Below, in pieces: positions 56,701 to 63,216 of a DNA stretch of 64,000 nt. The stretch is from Shewanella mesophila (GTDB lineage Bacteria > Pseudomonadota > Gammaproteobacteria > Enterobacterales > Shewanellaceae): contig NZ_CP080421.1 in NCBI RefSeq assembly GCF_019457515.1, positions 496,001 through 560,000 on the forward strand, given 5' to 3'. The first letter of the stretch is position 1; the number at the start of each line of letters is the position of its first letter. The notes under the pieces are model-generated. The model worked only from the letters and a program-made list of their open reading frames with translations. It was not told the DNA's origin and searched no databases. The position numbers and the translations under genes were made by a program.

Positions 56701-57549
56701 GTGAGTAAAGACCCTATAGACAAAGCAATAGACAAATCATTGGATACCACAATTAATGGTGTAGCCAATTTTTTTGGCGCTATCTGCATGCCTGCAGCAG
56801 AAGAATTAGGCGAGCTCGTCAGGGATCAAGTTAAATACTATAGATCCAAGAACCTTCTATCTATTCAGGAAAAAATCCAAAAGCGACTAGGCCAGTTGCC
56901 CGAAAGCGCTGGCAATACATCACCCAAATTACTAAAAGTGCTCATCGAAGATGCTTCATGGGAAGAGGATGATACTGTCCAAAATCTATGGGCGGGTCTA
57001 GTATCAGGTGAAATCGCATCTGGAAGCAGCAGTGATGATTCAGTGATTTATACTGAGCACCTAAAAGGGATGTCGTCATATGAAGCTAGGTTACTAGAAA
57101 TAATATATAGCGATGATCGAATAGCTGACTTGATTTTTAATCGTGAAAACAGTGGAACTGAATTTGTCTCTATAAATCCTATAGATATATCAGTTATTGA
57201 TATCCTAAACTCATCTCCAAAACCTCTCGACTACATTGTGCAAAATCACTCTCATGAAATGATTATAAGTGATGTAAAACATCACATGTTAGCATTTGGC
57301 TTTGTTAAACCTCAGTTACATTCTTTAGTCAAAAGAGGCCTAATTAATAGCTGGGAAGTAACAACTTACTTAAACGATGAAAAATATATCCGATTTGAGC
57401 CTTCATCATTAGGCTTAGACCTTTATATGCGATGTACGGGCTATAAGTTATATCCATTAGAGGCATATGTTGTCACAAGGAAACATTGGCGCGATGAACT
57501 TGGCTATAGATCTAACAAGCACAAGCACAAGCACAAGCAACAGGACTAA
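56701..57549 (+). CDS. Abi-alpha (DUF4393) family cassette protein
   Basis: 282-aa protein. The N-terminal 110 residues (amphipathic helices, GLVSGEIASG, DASWEEDDTVQNLWAGLV) match the Abi-alpha/DUF4393 pattern, a family named for proposed abortive-infection roles in phage resistance. Actual activity here is unknown. It starts at GTG 56701 with AAGGA. The C-terminus KHKHKHKQQD is encoded by tandem hexanucleotides that overlap the left arm of a second attC-like site. The cassette runs from the attC1 crossover (56673) to attC2. Confidence 0.78.
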   Translation: MSKDPIDKAIDKSLDTTINGVANFFGAICMPAAEELGELVRDQVKYYRSKNLLSIQEKIQKRLGQLPESAGNTSPKLLKVLIEDASWEEDDTVQNLWAGLVSGEIASGSSSDDSVIYTEHLKGMSSYEARLLEIIYSDDRIADLIFNRENSGTEFVSINPIDISVIDILNSSPKPLDYIVQNHSHEMIISDVKHHMLAFGFVKPQLHSLVKRGLINSWEVTTYLNDEKYIRFEPSSLGLDLYMRCTGYKLYPLEAYVVTRKHWRDELGYRSNKHKHKHKQQD

Positions 57550-57592
57550 TAAAAGCCTATCGGCTTTAATTAGCTGCTGTTGTGGGCGTTGG
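57513..57592 (+). repeat. attC-like site 2, overlapping the gene end and cut by an IS
   Basis: The left side TAACAAGCACAAG at 57513 and right side CTGTTGTGGGCGTTG (57577-57591) have the attC box look. The arms enclose an internal stem (CTAAT...ATTAG) and CAACAG/CTGTTG. A repeated AAGCAC hexanucleotide expands the left arm. The right core reads GTTGGTA, a poor GTTRRRY, because IS sequence begins there. Weaker than attC1. Confidence 0.5.
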
Positions 57593-57605
57593 TATGACTC
57601 CCCAC

Positions 57606-57898
57606 GTCAAGCAGAACGTAACAATATAGGCCTAAATTTTTAAGCCAATTTTAGTTTACCCCCTATGGGATTGAGTTAATGCAGACGATGAGGCAAGTAC
57701 TTTCGTCGGTTGTCATGCTGGGTCCGTGGATTACTCATTTTTCAATAAGCAGCGCCTACCTTACTTGATCCGTCGTGGCACCTGTCGTCAGTCTATGTTC
57801 GTGGTTCAATACAGGATTAGCCGTATTGCCATCCTAACGCCGTCGGTGGTTGTGCCACACCCGATGCCTAATCAACCGCATTAACTCAAAATCGTTAC
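57606..57898 (-). ncRNA. Candidate IS1111 guide RNA (bridge/seekRNA) region
   Basis: 293 bases lie between the transposase stop and the IS end and contain no ORF. In the IS1111 group the guide RNA is reported from the non-coding end downstream of the transposase. On the minus strand the region holds GGCGTTAG (complement of 57834-57841), which matches the attC core GGCGTTA, consistent with a target-binding loop. Exact RNA ends are not defined from sequence. Confidence 0.5.
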
Positions 57899-59053
57899 TC
57901 ATGCAGGAACTCTCGCTATCCGTAATTTAGGGTCAACTTGTACTAACACCACTTCTCTTGCAATAGCCCAAATATAAGCAATCATCTCTCGTGCAATAGC
58001 CGTCACGACGACATTGTAGTGTTTACCTTTATACATTAATCGTTGATAGCGTCTGCATAACCTTAATTGCGCTTGCCATGCGATATCAATAATCTGCTTT
58101 GGTAAGCCTTCTTGTCGTTTTTGTAAATCCGTTGAGATGTTAGCTGAGTAACGGTAAGTATGAGCACCTTCTACTAATAATCGGCGAGCACGGCTATTAC
58201 CGCATTTTGTGATGGCTCCAATATGCCGTTTCCCGCCGCTTGAATGTTCTGAAGGTACTAACCCCAGATAGCTCATCAGTTTTCTAGGGTGATCAAACCG
58301 GGTGAGATCTCCTAGTTCAGCAATCACTCCGGTAGCCACTAACAGCCTTACACCTCTAAGAGCTTGGATTGCTTTCACAACAGGATAATAGCGCCAATTC
58401 TTTACATGATGTTCCAATTCATTATCGAGCCGCTTAAGCCTTGATAGGCGTTCGGTAATGGTTTGTAAATATTCTTGTAAGACAATCTGTTGACTAGGAT
58501 GGGGCAAGATGAGTTCTGTTAACCAGCGTAAATGTTGTAGTGACCAGTTAGCGGTGCCTTTATAGTTGATATTATTTCGTAATAGCAGCGCTTTGAGCTG
58601 ATATTTGGCATCTTTTAAATCTTTCATTGCCGTTTCTCGCGCACGTGATAAGTCACGGATAGCTTCATCTTCTGGCTCTGGTACATATATTGGGGTTAAG
58701 TCTTCAGATTTAAGTAACTTTGCTAATTTAAGCGCATCTCGCTTATCCGTTTTGACCTTCTCCCCAGGCTTTTTAGGAACTAGAGAAGGAGCTATTACAT
58801 AGCAACAATGACCAAGGCTTGTGAGTAAGCGATAAACCCAATAGCCACAAGGTCCAGCTTCGTAGACGAAATGCAATATAGCGTTAGGATATTTTGATTG
58901 GAATTGTTGAGCGAGTTTGGTGATTGAGGCCTTCGCACTAGAAACTCTACCGTAATGAACGGCTTGCGCTCCACGTTGTTCTTCAATATAAGCAACTTCA
59001 ACGAATTCTTTATGCGTATCAAGGCCAATAAAAAGTGTGCTATGTTGTTTCAT
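57899..59053 (-). CDS. IS110-family transposase (DEDD recombinase)
   Basis: 384-aa transposase. The N-terminal RuvC-like DEDD domain has D in LFIGLDTHKEF, E in HFVYEAGPCGYW, and the DKRDALKLAKLL block. The C-terminal Tnp20 domain has LVATGVIAELGDLTRFDHPRKLMSYLGLVPSEHSSGGKRHIGAITKCGNSRARRLLVEGAH, with the Ser nucleophile region. The ATG at 59053 has a GGAGAT site; a 4-codon upstream extension would start with TTG. The frame is intact, so the element may be active. Confidence 0.93.
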   Translation of the reverse strand: MKQHSTLFIGLDTHKEFVEVAYIEEQRGAQAVHYGRVSSAKASITKLAQQFQSKYPNAILHFVYEAGPCGYWVYRLLTSLGHCCYVIAPSLVPKKPGEKVKTDKRDALKLAKLLKSEDLTPIYVPEPEDEAIRDLSRARETAMKDLKDAKYQLKALLLRNNINYKGTANWSLQHLRWLTELILPHPSQQIVLQEYLQTITERLSRLKRLDNELEHHVKNWRYYPVVKAIQALRGVRLLVATGVIAELGDLTRFDHPRKLMSYLGLVPSEHSSGGKRHIGAITKCGNSRARRLLVEGAHTYRYSANISTDLQKRQEGLPKQIIDIAWQAQLRLCRRYQRLMYKGKHYNVVVTAIAREMIAYIWAIAREVVLVQVDPKLRIARVPA

Positions 59054-59267
59054 GCTGATCTCCAATTTTTAGTTTATGAACAAAACTAGTATGGCTCTGG
59101 CTTTCAGCTAACCCACGATTGATTGGAGATCAGCATCTTTGTGGGGAGTCATTATGTCTACTAACACTTTTCTTAATCCTTCAGTCTACCTTTAGAGTGT
59201 TTGCGTTAGCGCACTTTTGTCCAAAAACAACATAGCTTTTGCCTCTTGTTGAATGCCCTGTAAGGTC

Positions 59268-59417
59268 AAATCGAAGAGACGGATTACTCGGGTGCAGGTG
59301 CGGCTGAGGCCTTCCGAGGCAGGGAAGCCGAGGTAGAGCCTACAGGGAATGTACTTGCGGCGTGCCTCAGCAGTACCTGCACATAAGCCCACCGCAGGTG
59401 ATAAGTACACCATGAAG
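59268..59417 (-). repeat. Shewanella-type dispersed palindromic repeat, copy 2 (inverted)
   Basis: Reverse-complement relative of 55792-55939, bounded by AAATCGAAGAGA on the left and CCATGAAG on the right. A spurious minus-strand ORF of 73 codons crosses it. With copy 1 it brackets the cassette and IS segment. Confidence 0.7.
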
Positions 59418-59527
59418 TTATGGTTTAAAGGACCCTTTTAAACTTCAACTAGGGTTGATGCTTAAATAGCTATTGCCATGCGCCACCCGCAACAGACAAT
59501 ACCTATTGCGGTGAGAGAAGGGTGGCC

Positions 59528-59590
59528 ATCGATAGGCCACAAAAAAGGACGACTCTTGGTCGTCCTTTTTGCTTTCAGGCTAGGGCTAAC
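59528..59590. repeat. Direct repeat, left copy, containing a terminator
   Basis: 63 bp identical to 61364-61426, including a GGACGAC/GTCGTCC hairpin with T-runs on both strands. Similarity continues for about 100 more bases into the rraA-like remnant. Confidence 0.85.
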
Positions 59591-59616
59591 TTCTAGCCTA
59601 AACAGCCAAGCCTGAA

Positions 59617-59727
59617 TTACTCAGCCTGAAGCACTCGGCCGATTTCGGCGTCAGCTTGATCTATGTCTAACGGCATTGGCGACAGGCTAACGCCTAAGTA
59701 TTTGTCAATAATGTAAATATCGGTAGA
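59617..59727 (-). pseudogene. rraA 3'-end remnant
   Basis: On the minus strand the frame ends ...LSPMPLDIDQADAEIGRVLQAE and stops at TAA 59617. This parallels the true RraA end LSPEPLDID at 61494, including the non-coding DNA behind it. Upstream the similarity is lost and a TAG lies at 59730, so only about 35 codons remain. Read as a broken duplicate of the rraA 3' end. Confidence 0.5.
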
Positions 59728-59740
59728 CTATGCGCACTAT

Positions 59741-59775
59741 CACTCGAAGCTAATTTAGATAACTCACTTCGAGTG
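59741..59775. repeat. Inverted repeat upstream of the serine hydrolase gene
   Basis: CACTCGAAG (59741-59749) and CTTCGAGTG (59767-59775), a perfect 9-bp dyad with a 17-base loop, about 90 bases before the gene start. It may be an operator or hairpin. Confidence 0.5.
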
Positions 59776-59865
59776 TCATATCTTGCACCTTATACTTTTG
59801 CTACTTATCAAGCGCTATAAAGGGTGTTTTATCTCAACGATTACAATTAAGGAAATCCTGTTCTG

Positions 59866-61329
59866 ATGTTTAGGAAAAACATTCGTCTCCGCTTACATCT
59901 TGTCTCATTAAGCGCACTATTACTGATCGGCGGACTCTCACAGGTAAAAGCCGATGAAATAGACGATTTTCTGCTGGAGAAAATGCGCACAGCCAATATT
60001 CCCGGATTACAGCTGGCAATCGTCAAAGACAATAAGCTGATAAAAAAAGCCAGTTATGGACTGTCAAACTTGCAAGATCAAGTCACAGTAAAAAATCATA
60101 CCCCTTTTCCCATTTATTCGATGACGAAAGCCTTTGCCGGCGTTGCTATTATGCAACTTGCCGCTGAGAACAAGTTATCGGTCAACGATCCGCTTTCGAA
60201 GCACTTAGATGATTTGCCGAAAGCGTGGCAACCACTGACTATCCGCCAGGTGCTAAGCCATACCTCTGGTCTACCCAAAATATTAAATGGTCATTGGGTT
60301 GATTTAATTGCCAATGGTCAACCCGAACCTGCGTGGCAGGAAGTACTTACCTTACCTATGCGTTCTGAAACCAATACCCGTTTCGAATACAATCAAACAG
60401 GTTACATCTTGTTGGGTAAAATTATTGATAAGTTATCGGGCCAACCGTTTGCCAACTATATTCAGCAAAATCAGTTAGCTAAACTAGATATGCCTATCAC
60501 CTTGGCGGCAGGTTTTGCCCATACTGAATCCATAGTTCCCAATCAGGCTCGTCCCTATTTTGCTGGCAATCAGGGAAAGTTTCAGACGGTACAAATTACT
60601 TATGATCCCTTCTTTAGAACCGCGGCGGGTATGAGCGCAACCGCGACCGAGCTTGCTCATTACGCGATAGCGCTGCAACAACAAAAACTGCTCGATAAGG
60701 AGCACCTTAACGAGCTGTGGACACCTACTCGTTTAAATAATGGTAAGACAGCAGGCTTTAGTCATTTAGAAAATGGCTATGCCCTTGGCTGGCAAACGAT
60801 TGGACGAGAACAGCATCCGGCAGTGAGTGCCAGTGGTGGCGATGCGACGTCAATGGTGATTTATCCTGAAGATAACTTAACCATCATTATATTAACCAAT
60901 AAGTTAGGTAGCTTACCGATATTCTTCATCGATGAAATTGCTGGCTTTTATTACCCTGAGATGAAAGCTGAAAATGGTTGGGGATTGTCAAAAGACTTAT
61001 TCACACTTTTCCAGGGAATGAAAACACAGGGTTTTAACCAAGCCATTGCGTTAGCGGATAAAATGAAAGCGAGTGCACAGTTTGATGTGCAAGAAGTTAA
61101 CCTTTTGGGCTATCGCTATGTGGCTAAAAATGACCTAGCAAAGGCATTAGAGATATTTAAGCTCAATGTTCATCTGTTTCCCGACAATGCCAATGCCTAT
61201 GATAGCCTAGCTGAAACCTATGTTGCGCTTGGCAATAAGCCAGAAGCGATAGCTAATTACGAAAAAGTACTCGAGTTTTTGCCGAACAATCAACATGCCC
61301 TTAAGCAGCTAACCCGGTTGAAACAATAA
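59866..61329 (+). CDS. Beta-lactamase-like serine hydrolase with C-terminal TPR
   Basis: 487-aa exported protein of the class C beta-lactamase/DD-peptidase-like family (Pfam Beta-lactamase). Signal peptide ends about residue 30 (LSQVKADE). Catalytic SxxK is YSMTKAF, the second motif YxN is FEYNQTGY, with HTSGLPK between; the third motif region reads VSASGGDATS rather than KTG. Residues about 400-487 hold two TPR units (LGYRYVAKNDLAKALEIFKLN, AYDSLAETYVALGNKPEAIANYEKVLEFLP). Such fusions are usually esterases or peptidases; antibiotic resistance should not be assumed. The gene is flanked by direct repeats of the rraA terminator region, so it is likely an insertion. Confidence 0.92.
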   Translation: MFRKNIRLRLHLVSLSALLLIGGLSQVKADEIDDFLLEKMRTANIPGLQLAIVKDNKLIKKASYGLSNLQDQVTVKNHTPFPIYSMTKAFAGVAIMQLAAENKLSVNDPLSKHLDDLPKAWQPLTIRQVLSHTSGLPKILNGHWVDLIANGQPEPAWQEVLTLPMRSETNTRFEYNQTGYILLGKIIDKLSGQPFANYIQQNQLAKLDMPITLAAGFAHTESIVPNQARPYFAGNQGKFQTVQITYDPFFRTAAGMSATATELAHYAIALQQQKLLDKEHLNELWTPTRLNNGKTAGFSHLENGYALGWQTIGREQHPAVSASGGDATSMVIYPEDNLTIIILTNKLGSLPIFFIDEIAGFYYPEMKAENGWGLSKDLFTLFQGMKTQGFNQAIALADKMKASAQFDVQEVNLLGYRYVAKNDLAKALEIFKLNVHLFPDNANAYDSLAETYVALGNKPEAIANYEKVLEFLPNNQHALKQLTRLKQ

Positions 61330-61363
61330 CCTAGCAAAGGTCATTGCAGAGAGAAGGGGCGCT

Positions 61364-61426
61364 ATCGATAGGCCACAAAAAAGGACGACTCTTGGTCGTC
61401 CTTTTTGCTTTCAGGCTAGGGCTAAC
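61364..61426. repeat. Direct repeat, right copy; rraA terminator
   Basis: 63 bp identical to 59528-59590. It contains the hairpin AAAAAAGGACGAC/GTCGTCCTTTTT that serves as the native terminator of rraA on the minus strand and of the serine hydrolase on the plus strand. Confidence 0.85.
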
Positions 61427-61493
61427 TCATCTAGCCTAAACAGCCAAGCCTAAATTGTTAAGCCTAAACCATTTAGCCGATTTCGGCGCCAGC

Positions 61494-61979
61494 TTAATCT
61501 ATGTCTAGAGGCTCGGGTGACAGGATGATACCTGTGTTGTCAGCGTAAACATGATCGGCTGGTAAGAAGGTTACGCCACCGAAATTCACTGGGATCTCCA
61601 GTTCGCCTACGCCATGGCCGTCTGCACCGACGGGAATGGAGGCCAGGGCCTGAATACCTATGTCGAGATCTTCCAGTGCATCAACATCTCTCACCGAACC
61701 GTAAACAATAATACCTTCCCATTTGTTATCGACACCAATTTGAGCGATAGATGCATCCAGTAGTGCGCGACGAAGTGAACCACCACCGTCGATCAATAAC
61801 ACTTTACCTTCACCATCTTGTTGAAGAGCTTCAATGATTAGGCCGTTGTCCTCGAAGCATTTAATGGTGCTAATTGAACCACCAAAAGAGCTACAACCAC
61901 CGTAATTACTGAACATAGGTTCAACAACATCAACGACATCAATGTAAGTGTCACAAAGTTCTGAGGTGTTGTATTCCAT
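61494..61979 (-). CDS. rraA: Regulator of RNase E activity A
   Basis: 161-aa trimeric protein that binds RNase E and slows mRNA decay in E. coli. Opening [28 protein letters not shown], core [15 protein letters not shown] and [11 protein letters not shown], and end [21 protein letters not shown] are all diagnostic; length equals E. coli RraA. Single gene. A partial copy of its 3' end lies 1.8 kb away beyond the serine hydrolase gene. Confidence 0.96.
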   Translation of the reverse strand: MEYNTSELCDTYIDVVDVVEPMFSNYGGCSSFGGSISTIKCFEDNGLIIEALQQDGEGKVLLIDGGGSLRRALLDASIAQIGVDNKWEGIIVYGSVRDVDALEDLDIGIQALASIPVGADGHGVGELEIPVNFGGVTFLPADHVYADNTGIILSPEPLDID

Positions 61980-62237
61980 AAGTCATACTCCTGTAGAAAG
62001 GCATTTTGCTTGAATAAATCAGCAACATATTAATATCAGCCAGTATATAAGGGATTCTTAAAAAGAAAAGCGTTATCAATCACGCTATTGGTGATAAAAA
62101 CCGCTATTACGTAATTTGTTGTAATCTTTCGTCTTTTGTAAAAAGATTGGATCGTAAATATGACGTCGGTCATTAAATTACGTATTTAAATTACATCAAG
62201 AGGCCAAATTTGGTAGCATGGGGCAGTCATTGATTAA

Positions 62238-62314
62238 CTTAACTTTAACTTGCTTTAGGGGCACGGACCCCCCAGTTAGCTCATGGACGGCAGAGGGCCT
62301 CAAGAAGGTGCCTT
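62238..62314 (+). promoter_or_regulatory. GC-rich leader before the small membrane protein gene
   Basis: After an AT-rich 260-base gap, a sudden GC-rich leader has possible stems GGGG/CCCC around ACGG, AACT/AGTT around that, and GGCAC/GTGCC across it, ending at an AAGAAGGT Shine-Dalgarno. It may be a structured 5' UTR; no known riboswitch was matched. The preceding 62000-62230 bases hold no gene. Confidence 0.3.
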
Positions 62315-62569
62315 ATGGAAGCTTCAAACACGATTGAACTTATTGGATATTCTGCGTCAGTAATGGTTGCAATATCCTTGATGATGAAAGACATTGTTTG
62401 GCTGAGATGTCTTAATTTTACTGGGTGTACACTGTTCGTGATTTATGGGATTTACATCTCTGCATGGCCAGTTGCAGGCATGAATGCTTTTGTTGCCTGT
62501 ATCAATATTTACCACTTAGTAAAAATATTCCGCACTAAGTCTCAACAAGGTGCGACAGCAGAAGTCTAA
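62315..62569 (+). CDS. Small inner-membrane protein (YgjV-like)
   Basis: 84-aa protein with three hydrophobic segments (TIELIGYSASVMVAISLMM, WLRCLNFTGCTLFVIYGIYI, WPVAGMNAFVACINIYHLVKIF). The pattern LIGY...R.LNF.G...F..YG......P....N......N..HL fits the YgjV/Imp family of small membrane proteins, which also resembles single-repeat PQ-loop proteins. Function unknown. An AAGAAGGT Shine-Dalgarno precedes ATG 62315. Confidence 0.8.
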   Translation: MEASNTIELIGYSASVMVAISLMMKDIVWLRCLNFTGCTLFVIYGIYISAWPVAGMNAFVACINIYHLVKIFRTKSQQGATAEV

Positions 62570-62625
62570 CGACCAATGTCATAAATATTTAGGCTAGATG
62601 TCACTCAGACGTCATAGCAATTTTT

Positions 62626-62664
62626 TAGGCTCCTGAATCATCGAGTGTTGATTCGGAGCCTTTT
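62626..62664 (+). terminator. Hairpin that overlaps the PAP2 gene ribosome site
   Basis: GGCTCCTGAATCA (62628-62640) pairs with TGATTCGGAGCC (62649-62660, one bulge) and is followed by TTTT directly before the ATG at 62665. It looks like a terminator for the preceding gene, and its 3' arm also contains the GGAG Shine-Dalgarno of the PAP2 gene. Confidence 0.65.
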
Positions 62665-63198
62665 ATGTTTGAACCCATTGCTAAGCTTGACCGCCAAGTA
62701 TTTGCTGTGATCAACGGTTTTGGCAACAAGTATCACCTCCGCTCTAAAGCTAAAATTGTCTCCGCATCAGGGGATGGTCCCGTCTATCTCTATCTTTGTG
62801 TCGGACTCTTGCTGGTTAATCAGCAGGGCGAACAGCTTTTTAATAGCGCATTGGCGGCATTTATCATTGAGCTTCCTTTATATCTTGTTTTAAAGAACAG
62901 TATCCGCCGCACTCGACCTTGCTATCAAAATTGGGCAGCAGATGGACCCACTGCTCAATTAGACTTTAAACCGTCAGACAAATTCAGTCTTCCTTCGGGC
63001 CATACCGCCGCCGCTTTTGTTATGGCAACTACCTTGGCTTGGGTTTTTCCGAGCCTTGCCTGGTTGGTTTTCGGTTGGGCCATGCTTATCGGCCTGTCAC
63101 GTATCCTGTTAGGCGTGCATTATCCGTTAGATATTGGGGCTGGTGCCTTGCTAGGTGTAAGCAGCTGTTATTTGACTCAGCCTATGTTTGGCCAATAA
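62665..63198 (+). CDS. PAP2-family membrane phosphatase
   Basis: 177-aa integral membrane lipid phosphatase of the PAP2 superfamily (phosphatidic acid, undecaprenyl or PGP phosphatases). The three catalytic motifs are KNSIRRTRPC (C1), SLPSGHTAA (C2) and SRILLGVHYPLD (C3), with five or six membrane helices. A glycosyltransferase-like gene follows 18 bp later, so a role in lipid-linked glycan recycling is possible. Substrate not determinable. Confidence 0.93.
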   Translation: MFEPIAKLDRQVFAVINGFGNKYHLRSKAKIVSASGDGPVYLYLCVGLLLVNQQGEQLFNSALAAFIIELPLYLVLKNSIRRTRPCYQNWAADGPTAQLDFKPSDKFSLPSGHTAAAFVMATTLAWVFPSLAWLVFGWAMLIGLSRILLGVHYPLDIGAGALLGVSSCYLTQPMFGQ

Positions 63199-63216
63199 GC
63201 CCAAGAGACAGTCAAT

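Larger units (their letters stand above)
57594..59152 (-). mobile_element. IS110-family insertion sequence, IS1111 group
   Basis: ATGACTCCCCAC (57594-57605) and GTGGGGAGTCAT (59141-59152) are perfect 12-bp subterminal inverted repeats around a DEDD-type transposase gene. Subterminal repeats mark the IS1111 subgroup; true ends should lie a few bases outside. The left end abuts the right arm of attC2, as expected of IS1111-attC elements, which target attC sites. A further 15-bp inverted repeat (ATGCTGATCTCCAAT at 59052-59066, complement at 59122-59136) brackets the transposase start region. Confidence 0.85.

Noticed and set aside
57511..57540. Short tandem repeat as CRISPR
   Set aside because: Six-base units without spacers inside a coding end; no cas genes in the window.
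59192..59413. A 73-codon minus-strand ORF
   Set aside because: It lies across a dispersed palindromic repeat, has no ribosome site, and resembles spurious ORFs called in Shewanella repeats.
55680..59860. Prophage remnant or genomic island with integrase
   Set aside because: No phage or tyrosine/serine integrase gene; the only recombinase is the IS110-family transposase, and attC sites explain the cassettes better.
59866..61329. Acquired AmpC-type beta-lactamase resistance gene
   Set aside because: The SxxK and YxN motifs are present, but the KTG motif is not seen and a TPR tail is fused; this fits esterase/peptidase-like relatives.
62250..62300. Guanidine-II (mini-ykkC) riboswitch with two ACGG loops
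   Set aside because: ACGG occurs twice, but neither is closed by the required G-ACGR-C stem; the flanking pairs mismatch.
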